The translations under genes were made by a program, and so were the position numbers. The notes beneath the pieces were generated by a model. It worked only from the letters and a program-made list of their open reading frames with translations. It was not told the origin of the DNA and searched no databases. This document shows, piece after piece, positions 16,981 through 24,254 of a stretch of 27,278 nucleotides of DNA (position 1 is the stretch's first letter; each line of letters opens with the position of its first letter). Source of the stretch: JBEKHI01 sp050012355 (GTDB taxonomy: Bacteria; Actinomycetota; Actinomycetes; Streptosporangiales; Streptosporangiaceae); NCBI GenBank assembly GCA_050012355.1, contig JBEKHI010000061.1:1-27278 (forward strand). The letters are read 5' to 3'.

Positions 16981-17967
16981 ATGCACGAGGGCCAGGCGCA
17001 GCGGGTTGTCATTGTCTCGTTGATGAAGTCCGGCACGCATCTGTTGCAGGAGCTGATGGTCGCCCTCGGATACAAGATGTACGGGGCAGGCGTCCGGGTC
17101 CGTCCGGAGATCGAACCGGTGCTGGATGAGCCGACCCGATGGCGGATCGCTCGCATCGCCTATGACGAGCAGACCGTGAAAGACCTGGAGGCGGTGAGCG
17201 AGGAGAAGTTCACTGAGGCGACCGATCAGGCCTGGGACGCGCTCGGCTGGTCCTGGCACATCCGGCTCACCCAACCGCTCACCACCTGGTACTCACGCGC
17301 GATGGTGGACACCGGTGTCATCGAGCAGGTCCACCGCCGCGCGGTGAGCAGCGAGTTCTCGCAGACCCCGGACGGCGTGTGCTGGGTGCTGAACCAGTTC
17401 GACATCAAGCAGATCGACGGCGCGTTCCTCCGCGAGTGGGCGCAGACCGGACAGCCGAAGATCATCTTCAACTATCGTGATCCGCGTGACGTGATCCTGT
17501 CCATGGTGAACTTCCTCAGCGACCGGACCGGACGGGGCTTCAGCGACTACAACGACTTCCTGGTCTTCAGCCGGATCCTGAAGTCCAAGTCCTCGCTGGA
17601 AGAACAGCTGCGGTACGCGCTCACCGACCCGTCGTTCCCCGGGCAGCGGGACCTGGCCCGGCTGATCTGGCTGCTCAACCACCCCGATGTCTGCAAAACC
17701 TCGTTCGAGGATCTGGTTGGTGCCCGCGGCGGCGGATCGGACCAGGCGCAGGCGGACACGCTGGCCCGGGTATTCGAGTTCCTCGGCGTCTCCGGCACGA
17801 CGCCAGGAGATGTCGCGGGCCAGCTGTTCAACCCCGAGGTGTTCTCGTTCTATCGCGGGCAGATCGGCGGGTGGCGGGAGGCGTTCACTCCGCCGCTGCG
17901 GCGACTGGCCGATGAGCGGCTCGGGGACCTGCTGGACATCTACGGCTACGAGCGGAGCTCTCGATGA
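16981..17967 (+). CDS. PAPS-dependent sulfotransferase domain protein
   Basis: A 328-residue soluble enzyme. The 5'-phosphosulfate loop is VSLMKSGTHLLQEL (Lys16, Ser17, Gly18, Thr19), and the 3'-phosphate-binding element is FNYRDPRDVILSM (Arg166, with the strand-helix Ser174). The C-terminal part has the sulfotransferase ending FYRGQIGGWREAFTPPLR that closes over PAPS. It would transfer sulfate to a hydroxyl or amine of a small molecule, either as a permanent group or to make a leaving group. ATG 16981 follows GAAAGGA by roughly ten bases and lies 14 bases after the N-hydroxylase stop. Its own stop overlaps the next ORF (ATGA). The acceptor is unknown, but the context points to the cluster product. 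Confidence 0.87.
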   Translation: MHEGQAQRVVIVSLMKSGTHLLQELMVALGYKMYGAGVRVRPEIEPVLDEPTRWRIARIAYDEQTVKDLEAVSEEKFTEATDQAWDALGWSWHIRLTQPLTTWYSRAMVDTGVIEQVHRRAVSSEFSQTPDGVCWVLNQFDIKQIDGAFLREWAQTGQPKIIFNYRDPRDVILSMVNFLSDRTGRGFSDYNDFLVFSRILKSKSSLEEQLRYALTDPSFPGQRDLARLIWLLNHPDVCKTSFEDLVGARGGGSDQAQADTLARVFEFLGVSGTTPGDVAGQLFNPEVFSFYRGQIGGWREAFTPPLRRLADERLGDLLDIYGYERSSR

Positions 17968-19118
17968 CGGTCCGGCTGCACTGGTACCTGCCGACATCCG
18001 GTGACGGGCGGACGATCGGCGACCGGGCGTTCCCCTCGCTCGACGCCAAGGCCACCGTCGGGCACTCACCGCTGGCCGGCACCGCGGCCGCGCTGCCCCG
18101 CTCGCCGGACATCGAGTACCTGGCGGAGGTGGCCAAGGCGGCCGAGCGACTGGGCTTCGACGCGGTCCTGACGCCGACCGGGATGTGGTGCGAGGACGCC
18201 TGGCTGGTGACCGCCGCGCTGACCCGCGAGACCCGGCGGCTGAAGTTCATCGTGGCGTTCCGCCCCGGCTTGACCTCGCCGGTGCTGGCGGCCCAGATGG
18301 CGGGCACCTTCCAGCGGCTGTCGCGGGGACGGCTGCTGCTCAACGTGGTCACCGGCGGTCACTCCGATGAGCTCCGCCGGTTCGGCGACTTCCTGGAGAA
18401 GGACGAACGGTACGAGCGCTGCGACGAGTTCCTCGAGGTAGTCCGGGGCGCCTGGGGACCCGAACCGTTTGACTTCAAGGGCAAGCACTACGAGGTGAGC
18501 GGCGCTACCACCTTCGCCGCGCCCGATCCGCTGCCCGCCATCTACTTCGGTGGCTCCTCGCCGCCCGCGGTCGAGGTCGCGGCCCGGCGAGCCGACGTGT
18601 ACCTGAGCTTCGGCGAGACCCCGCCGCAGCTGCAGGAGAAGATCGCCTGGGTGCGCGACGCCGGGATCAAGAACGGTCGCCAACTGCGGTTCGGGATACG
18701 GATCCACGTGATCACCCGGGACCGGGCGGCGGACGCCTGGGCCGAGGCGGAGCGGCTGCTCGCGCTCGCGGATCCCGAGGAATTCGTCACCGCCGAGCAC
18801 ACGCTCGCGGTCAGCGAGTCGGTCGGGCAGCGACGCCAGCAGGCGCTGCTCGGCCGCTACCGAGACAGCCGCGACCCACGTGACCTCCTGGTTTACCCGG
18901 GGCTTTGGGGCGGGATCGGGCTGCTGCGGGGCGGCGCGGGCACCGCCATGGTCGGCAGCCACGCCCAGGTGGCGGACCTGATCGAGGACTACGCCGCCCG
19001 CGGCGTCGAGGAGTTCATCCTCTCCGGTTACCCGCATCTGGAGGAGGCGTACTGGTTCGGCGAGGGTGTCATACCTGAGCTTCGCCGCCGGGGAGTGCTG
19101 GCGGAGCCAGCGACGTGA
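17964..19118 (+). CDS. LLM-class FMNH2-dependent monooxygenase, SsuD (alkanesulfonate monooxygenase)-like
   Basis: A 384-residue luciferase-like monooxygenase. The N-terminus LHWYLPTSGDGRTIGDR, the VVTGGHSDE segment followed by DERYERCDEFLEVVRG, and the middle IYFGGSSPPAVEVAARRADV are characteristic of SsuD and its relatives, and the length is that of SsuD. Such enzymes use reduced FMN and O2; SsuD itself cleaves C-S bonds of sulfonates. No ssuABC transporter or flavin reductase (SsuE) is nearby, so a tailoring role on the cluster metabolite is more likely than sulfur scavenging. It could act on a sulfo-group product of the neighbouring sulfotransferase, or oxidise nitrogen or carbon; this is speculation. 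It overlaps both neighbours by 4 bases. Confidence 0.9.
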   Translation: MTVRLHWYLPTSGDGRTIGDRAFPSLDAKATVGHSPLAGTAAALPRSPDIEYLAEVAKAAERLGFDAVLTPTGMWCEDAWLVTAALTRETRRLKFIVAFRPGLTSPVLAAQMAGTFQRLSRGRLLLNVVTGGHSDELRRFGDFLEKDERYERCDEFLEVVRGAWGPEPFDFKGKHYEVSGATTFAAPDPLPAIYFGGSSPPAVEVAARRADVYLSFGETPPQLQEKIAWVRDAGIKNGRQLRFGIRIHVITRDRAADAWAEAERLLALADPEEFVTAEHTLAVSESVGQRRQQALLGRYRDSRDPRDLLVYPGLWGGIGLLRGGAGTAMVGSHAQVADLIEDYAARGVEEFILSGYPHLEEAYWFGEGVIPELRRRGVLAEPAT

Positions 19119-20272
19119 AGGTCGCGGTCACCGCCGCCGAGACGATCGATGACGTGCTGCCTGGCGAGTGGGACCGGCTGGTGGCGGATGAGGGCTTCTA
19201 CCTGTCGCACGACTGGCTCAGGTTCGTCGCGGCCGAGCCGAACGAGGACTCGCGGTACCTGCTGGCACGTGACGACGACGGCGTCCTGATCGGCGGCCTC
19301 GTCCTGACCCAGATACGAGACGCCAAGACGGCCAGGTACCGGCCGCAGCACTTCGACGAGCTGCTCGGCACCGGTGACGACATCCTGGTGGCTGGCGCCA
19401 CCCGGGGCTACCGGTCCTCGCTGCTGCTAGCCGGGGCGGCGGACAGCCGGCCGGAGGTGCTCGCCGCGCTGCTTCGCGAGGCGCTGACGATCGCCCAGGC
19501 CCAGCGCCGGGCGGGGATCGTGCTCCCGTACCTGACCAGCGGGGCGCTCACCGAGGTGGCGGACCTGGTGCGCGTCCGGGTCGGTTTCGAACTGCCGGAG
19601 GCGGAGCTGCGCGGCATCGGCGCCGGGATTACCGAGTATGCCGCGGCCGCCAGCAGACGCGTCCGGACCAAGATCCGCTCCGACCGCAAGCGGTTCGCCG
19701 ACGCGGGCTGGCGGCTCAGGGAACGCGACCTACGCGAGTGCTGGCGGGACGCGGCGCGGCTGTTCGGCAACCTGCGGAGCAAGTACGGCCATGGCGACCA
19801 GGATCTAGCCGAGCTGGAGGCCACCCTAGCCGGGCAGGCGCGCCTCCTCGCGGACCGTGCGGTCACCTTCACCTGCGAGGACGACGCGGGAATCGTCGGG
19901 ATCGCCGTCTGGTACCGGTGGCGGGACACGCTCTACGGACGGCTGGCAGGCTTCGACTACGACCGGCTGCGCGGCGGGGCCGAGTACTTCACCGTCGCGA
20001 TCTACGGGCCGGCCGACTATGCCGCGCGGCATGGGGTGACCACGATGCACCTCGGGACCGGGTCATGGGAGGCGAAGGGCTACCGCGGCGCGATCCTGTC
20101 TCCGCTGTGGTCCGCGTTCATCCCGGCCGATGCCCAGCTCGGCCTAAGCGGGCTGGACCTGGTCAACGCCTCGGTGGCCGACCGCTGGGCGCGCGACATC
20201 GCCCAGCGGAGCATCACGATGGACGCCGGTAAGTGGCACCTAGGTTCTTACCGTGCCGGTTCCGTCGCATAG
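19115..20272 (+). CDS. GNAT-fold acyl/aminoacyltransferase, BioF2/FemAB-like
   Basis: A 385-residue soluble protein with the Acetyltransf_6 (BioF2-like) arrangement: an N-terminal alpha/beta region with EWDRLVADEGFYLSHDWLRF, then SRRVRTKIRSDRKRFADAGW (basic helix typical of the family, near residues 185-205). The C-terminal GNAT half has TFTCEDDAGIVGIAVWYRW and LHLGTG-like MHLGTGSWEAKGYRGA. Family members transfer acyl groups from CoA or aminoacyl groups from tRNA. In this cluster it would acylate an amine or hydrazine nitrogen, but donor and acceptor are unknown. The GTG start at 19115 overlaps the monooxygenase stop (GTGA). The 3' end overlaps the convergent MFS gene by 25 bases. Confidence 0.83.
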   Translation: MKVAVTAAETIDDVLPGEWDRLVADEGFYLSHDWLRFVAAEPNEDSRYLLARDDDGVLIGGLVLTQIRDAKTARYRPQHFDELLGTGDDILVAGATRGYRSSLLLAGAADSRPEVLAALLREALTIAQAQRRAGIVLPYLTSGALTEVADLVRVRVGFELPEAELRGIGAGITEYAAAASRRVRTKIRSDRKRFADAGWRLRERDLRECWRDAARLFGNLRSKYGHGDQDLAELEATLAGQARLLADRAVTFTCEDDAGIVGIAVWYRWRDTLYGRLAGFDYDRLRGGAEYFTVAIYGPADYAARHGVTTMHLGTGSWEAKGYRGAILSPLWSAFIPADAQLGLSGLDLVNASVADRWARDIAQRSITMDAGKWHLGSYRAGSVA

Positions 20273-21453
20273 GCCGCCGCCGTTTGGACTCGCGGCCGCA
20301 TGGCCACCCAGAACACGCACGCCGCCACCGCGCCGAGCGCACCGGTCGCCCACCAGACGAGCGAGCCCCCGGCGGCGAAGGCGAGCACCCCGAGCGGCGG
20401 CCCGAGCGCTTGACCCGCGCTGCGCGCGACGTCGAGCGCTCCCTGGTATGTGCCCCGCAGGCCGGGCCGGGACATCATGACCGCCGCCGAGGGCGCGGCC
20501 GGAGCGTACACGATCTCGCCCGCCGTCCACAGTGCGACGTTGCCGATCAGCAGCGGGAGTGAGAATCCGACCGCGAACAGCAGGTAGGCGCCGCCCATCA
20601 GGAATCCGCCGACCGCCAGCGGTACCCGCGTCGGCCAGCGCCGGGTCACCAGCGAGAGCGGCAACTGGAACGCGATGATCGCGACCGCGTTCGCGCTGAA
20701 CAGGTAGCCCATCAGCTCCAGGTTGTAGTGGTGCGCGCGGAAAGCGAGCGGCAGCGGCCCCCTGGTTTGGGTGTAAGCCATCGCCACCAGCACCGTCGCG
20801 GCGCAGAACACCAGGTACCGGTGGTCGTGGCGAAGCTTGCCAGTGGCCGGGGCCGGCCCGGGAGTGATGGGAGCGACGGGGCCGTCGGCGGCCGGGAGCC
20901 GGTGCGCGACCTGGGCGAAACCGGCCGTGGTCGCCGCGTCGATCAGCAGCAGCGCGGTCAGCGAGTGCGTCAGCAGTAACCCGGCCGCCGCCGACCCGAT
21001 CGCGACCCCGACGTTGAGACAGAGCTGGAAGAAGGAGAACATGGGCAGCCGCTGGTCCGGCGGCGCGAACCTGCCCACCATCATGGACGCGGCCGGTACG
21101 TACGCGCGGTTGAACAGCGCGATTAGGCATACGACCGCGACCGTCACCGGGTACGCGCTGGCCGGCGCCAGCGCCGCGGTCAGCAGCGCCGAGCCGGCCA
21201 TCGACGCGATGATCACCCGTTTGCCGCCGAGCCGTGAGGCGAACGTGCCGCCCAGCCACGCGCCGGCGATCACGAAGATCCCGCACGCCGCCAGCGCGAC
21301 CGCGATCTTCGTGGCAGAGATGCCGCGCAGCGCCAGGATCAGGGGCAGGAAGAGGCTGACGAAACCGCCCGCGCGGTTGATGAGCACGCCGGCCGACAAC
21401 AGCCTGATCGGCCCCGGTATGAGGGCAAGGTGCGGGAACGGGTTAGGAGACAC
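20248..21453 (-). CDS. MFS transporter, probable exporter
   Basis: A 401-residue membrane protein with about 12 hydrophobic segments. It begins LIPGPIRLLSAGVLINRAGG, carries a loop 2-3 with WLGGTFASRLGGKRVI (MFS motif A variant), and a large hydrophilic loop in the centre (VAHRLPAADGPVAPITPG) before the second six-helix half. The 12-helix size and cluster position suggest efflux of the product or an intermediate; substrate is unproven. It starts at GTG 21453, whose codon overlaps the end of the MetRS-like gene by 11 bases (GTGTCTCCTAA), so both are translated from one message. It converges on the acyltransferase gene with a 25-base overlap. Confidence 0.88.
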   Translation of the reverse strand: MSPNPFPHLALIPGPIRLLSAGVLINRAGGFVSLFLPLILALRGISATKIAVALAACGIFVIAGAWLGGTFASRLGGKRVIIASMAGSALLTAALAPASAYPVTVAVVCLIALFNRAYVPAASMMVGRFAPPDQRLPMFSFFQLCLNVGVAIGSAAAGLLLTHSLTALLLIDAATTAGFAQVAHRLPAADGPVAPITPGPAPATGKLRHDHRYLVFCAATVLVAMAYTQTRGPLPLAFRAHHYNLELMGYLFSANAVAIIAFQLPLSLVTRRWPTRVPLAVGGFLMGGAYLLFAVGFSLPLLIGNVALWTAGEIVYAPAAPSAAVMMSRPGLRGTYQGALDVARSAGQALGPPLGVLAFAAGGSLVWWATGALGAVAACVFWVAMRPRVQTAAAYATEPAR

Positions 21454-22819
21454 CCTGGACAGCCAGGCTGTCGTCGCCGGTGAGCGCGGCGAGCACGGAC
21501 GGCTCGCGGTCGGCGCCCGCGGCGAGCAGGCAGCGCAGCGCGAGCCCGGGGTCGAAGCCGGCGAACTCCAGCGCGTGCCTGGCCCGGCCCGACTCGGTCA
21601 CCGCCAGGGCGTCGGGCAGTGTCGCGCCGGCCGCCAGCGCGCCCTGGATCCACTCACGGAATTGCTTGTAAGCCTGCGAGGTAAACCCGCTCTCGAACCG
21701 GTCGGGCCGGTCCCAGGCCAGGAACAGGCGGACGATGCCCGGATCCTCCTGGGCGAGGAACTCGTGCGCCCAGACGGCGTGACCACGGCTGGTCGAGAAC
21801 TTGAGCCCGTCCAGCAGATAGAACTCGTTCACCACCATCCCGCTGAGCACACCGGGCGGCGCACCGGCCGCCGCGAATATAGCCGGGAACAGGATGGCGA
21901 AGTAGAAGGCGTTATCGATGCCGAGAAAATGCCAGCACTCGCTGACCTCGCCCCAGGCGGCCACGTACTCGTCGAGTCCCTCGGCCTCCGGGTTGATGCG
22001 GGCCGCTACCTGGCCCAGCAGCCCCAGCCCCATCTCGGACCACACGTCGACGCGCAGCTCGTCGCTCGTGACCGGGATGCCCCAGTCGGTGGGGTAGGCG
22101 AGCGGGACGTCCGGCAGCCCGGACGATAGGTAATAGCCGATCAGCGACCGCACCCGGGGCGGCAGGACAGCCCGTGACCAGGCGTCGGTGAGCGCGGGCC
22201 GGTAGGTCTCCAGCCGCAGCACCGGTATCTCCGCCGTGAAGGCCTCGGGCGGCCCGCCGCACCGTGCGCAGCTGACCTCGGCCAGGTTCTCGGCGGTGGT
22301 GAACGCGCCGCAGGCCTCGCAGGTACCGCCGCTGGACTCCCTTCCGCACCGACGGCAACGCCCGGAAACGTACGCGTGGTGCAGGGTGGAGCCGCAGGAA
22401 CCGCAGCGAGTCAGCGTGGTGCGTTCCATCGAAATGGCTTTGCGGGTGCCAAGCCCGGCGAGTACCTCCGCGACGCGGGCGCAGTAGCCGGGGTCGGCGC
22501 GCGGGTCGTTGAACAGGTCATAGCTGATCCGGGCGGCGCGCATCGCGTGCCGGACCAGGGCCTCGTACTCGTCAAGCAGGTCGTCAGGCTCGCGGCCGGC
22601 GCCAGCGGCCTTGGCCCGCACGTAATTCTGGTTCGGGTCCACGCCGCTGACGGTCAGCGTCCGCTGCCCGCGCGCCCGGGCGGCGCGGGCCGCCACGTCC
22701 CCGGCGATGAACGGGCCGGCCAGGTGTCCGACGTGCAACGGTCCGTTGGGAGTGGGCGCTGTAGAAGTGACGACAACGAGTGGTGCCTGGGCGGATTGCG
22801 CAGCGGTCATATACCGCAT
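21443..22819 (-). CDS. Methionyl-tRNA-synthetase-like class I enzyme, candidate hydrazine synthetase MetRS component
   Basis: A 458-residue class I aminoacyl-tRNA-synthetase relative. HVGH (29-32) is the HIGH motif and KFSTS (340-344) the KMSKS loop, so adenylate chemistry looks intact. The MetRS double zinc knuckle is present as four Cys pairs (139/142, 155/158, 167/170, 184/187), as are TDWGIPV, WHFLGIDNAFYF and VNEFYLLDGLKF segments. Differences from housekeeping MetRS: the adenylate pocket reads SGVDPNQN instead of the usual D-E/A-H-G form, and only about 115 residues follow KMSKS, too few for a full anticodon-binding domain. Such truncated MetRS domains in Spb40/PyrN esterify an amino acid onto N-hydroxylysine; I infer the same here with the cupin at 15333. 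ATG 22810 is an alternative start. Confidence 0.85.
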   Translation of the reverse strand: MRYMTAAQSAQAPLVVVTSTAPTPNGPLHVGHLAGPFIAGDVAARAARARGQRTLTVSGVDPNQNYVRAKAAGAGREPDDLLDEYEALVRHAMRAARISYDLFNDPRADPGYCARVAEVLAGLGTRKAISMERTTLTRCGSCGSTLHHAYVSGRCRRCGRESSGGTCEACGAFTTAENLAEVSCARCGGPPEAFTAEIPVLRLETYRPALTDAWSRAVLPPRVRSLIGYYLSSGLPDVPLAYPTDWGIPVTSDELRVDVWSEMGLGLLGQVAARINPEAEGLDEYVAAWGEVSECWHFLGIDNAFYFAILFPAIFAAAGAPPGVLSGMVVNEFYLLDGLKFSTSRGHAVWAHEFLAQEDPGIVRLFLAWDRPDRFESGFTSQAYKQFREWIQGALAAGATLPDALAVTESGRARHALEFAGFDPGLALRCLLAAGADREPSVLAALTGDDSLAVQGVS

Positions 22820-23021
22820 TATCCGTCTTTATCGTGTTCGCCGCGTGACTCTAGTGGTGCCCGTGGCGTGATTGCTTTCTGATTACCCAGCAGCCCACTG
22901 ATGCAATTGGAAGCTTTATGGCGATATGTGGGGATTTGCTAGGTATGTCGGAAGGTGTGAGGAGATGTTAGTCTACTTCGCGGGAGTGCGGGGCTTGCGT
23001 ATCTTGCCGAAGGGAGCCGGC
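22820..23021. promoter_or_regulatory. Divergent promoter region between MetRS-like and ATP-grasp genes
   Basis: About 200 bases separate the two divergent starts. The region is more AT-rich than its surroundings and must hold promoters for both directions. A TAGGTA (22940-22945) in an extended TGC context on the plus strand is one possible -10, but I found no matching -35 on either strand and make no firm call. The frame of the ATP-grasp gene is open from 22926 through this region without good ribosome-binding evidence. Confidence 0.35.
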
Positions 23022-24254
23022 TTGAAGACAATCCTGGTAATCGAGAGCAGCTTGAACGGTGAAACATTTTCCACTATCGAGTACGCACTCAAAAACCAGA
23101 TGCACCCCGTATTTCTCACCAACGACATTACCCGCTATGCCAGCGTGCCGGGTGCGCTGAAACAGCTACGCCAGGCAGAGGTGCGGCAGGCCGATACGAA
23201 TTCGGCGGATTCGGTTATCGAAGTCGCGCGGGGCCTTCCCTCGCTGGTCGCCGTCATGAGCCTGGCTGATTTCAACACGCAGGTCGCTGCCGAGGCGGCC
23301 AGCGAGCTCGGCCTGCCGGGAACCAGCCCGGACGCGGTCGCGCTGGCCAGGAACAAGGCCCGGGCCCGCGATACCTGCCGGGATAAGGGCCTGGCGTCGC
23401 CCCGGTACGCACTCTGCCATTCACGAGAAGATCTGCGCGCGGCGCTCAAGCAGATAGGCACTCCGTGCGTCGTGAAGCCGGTTACCGACGCGGCCGGACA
23501 CAATGTCATGCTCTGCCGGGACTACGCGGAGGCCGATGCGGTATTTAACGCCGTGCTAAGCGAGAAGGTAAACGTGCGAGGCCAGGCCGCCTATCCAGGA
23601 GTACTGGTCGAGGAATACTTCATAGGCTGCGAAGTCAGCGTCGAGCTTGTCATGGATAAGGGCCGCCGCATCTTCGCGGGGGTGACCGACAAGCTAACCT
23701 CACCGGTGCCCCGGTTTATCGAGCTCGGGCACACTCATCCCTCGGGCCTGACCGCCGACGGGCAAAGCCAGGCGATCGAGTTCGCCACTGCCGCGCTGGC
23801 GGCGATCGGCTACGACTACGGGCCGGCCCACGTGGAACTCGTGCTGACCGCCGACGGGCCGCGGCTGGTCGAGATCAACCCGCGGCTAGCAGGCGGCGGC
23901 ATCCCCGGGCTGATCGAAATCGCTACCGGCGTCTCGCTGCGCGAAGCCGTGCTGCTCCATAACGCCGGGCTCGACACCAAGTTTCCGCCCAGCCCGAAGC
24001 AGGCCGCGAGCACCCGCTTCCTGGTATCGCCCGCGGCGGGCGTGGTCACCGGACTGCACGGGATGGAGGCCGCGCTCAGCGTCGGCGGTGTCGTGGAGGC
24101 ACAGTGGCATGTGCGAGCCGGAGCGCCGGTCGCGGAACCGGCCAGCAACCGAGACCGCGTTGCCCACGTCGTTTGCCGGGGCGCCACTCCCTACGAAGCC
24201 GCGTGGCAGGCCGGCGTCGCGATAAATCAGCTCAGTGTCCGCGTCAACGACTGA
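23022..24254 (+). CDS. ATP-grasp ligase (amide/peptide bond forming, carboxylate-amine ligase)
   Basis: A 410-residue ATP-grasp enzyme. The N-terminal preATP-grasp part starts KTILVIESSLNGETFS. The central ATP-binding part shows LARNKARARDTCRDKGLASP, CVVKPVTDAAGHNV (ATP-binding Lys and Gly-rich loop) and VLVEEYFIGCEVSVELVM. The metal/ATP site is in HVELVLTADGPRLVEINPRLAGG (Glu and Asn ligands of Mg). It activates a carboxylate as acyl phosphate and joins it to an amine, as in L-amino-acid ligases such as BacD. In this cluster it probably couples the N-N or N-hydroxy amino acid to another amino acid. I use TTG 23022 because AAGGGAG lies 6 bases upstream and homologs begin at this point; ATG 22965 is an alternative. 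It overlaps the MFS gene by 20 bases. Confidence 0.9.
   Translation: MKTILVIESSLNGETFSTIEYALKNQMHPVFLTNDITRYASVPGALKQLRQAEVRQADTNSADSVIEVARGLPSLVAVMSLADFNTQVAAEAASELGLPGTSPDAVALARNKARARDTCRDKGLASPRYALCHSREDLRAALKQIGTPCVVKPVTDAAGHNVMLCRDYAEADAVFNAVLSEKVNVRGQAAYPGVLVEEYFIGCEVSVELVMDKGRRIFAGVTDKLTSPVPRFIELGHTHPSGLTADGQSQAIEFATAALAAIGYDYGPAHVELVLTADGPRLVEINPRLAGGGIPGLIEIATGVSLREAVLLHNAGLDTKFPPSPKQAASTRFLVSPAAGVVTGLHGMEAALSVGGVVEAQWHVRAGAPVAEPASNRDRVAHVVCRGATPYEAAWQAGVAINQLSVRVND

Noticed and set aside
17964..19118. Sulfonate-scavenging (ssu) operon
   Set aside because: No ssuABC transporter and no flavin reductase nearby; the gene is embedded by 4-base overlaps in the biosynthetic set.
20837..22129. 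430-residue plus-strand open frame
   Set aside because: Antisense to the MFS and MetRS-like genes; low-complexity translation with no fold.
21443..22819. Housekeeping methionyl-tRNA synthetase
   Set aside because: Too short after KMSKS for the anticodon domain, altered pocket, and placed in a biosynthetic cluster next to an exporter. A resistance-type MetRS would need the tRNA-binding part.
22926..23021. Longer start for the ATP-grasp ligase
   Set aside because: The extra N-terminal residues look unlike the family, and the best-spaced ribosome-binding site precedes TTG 23022.
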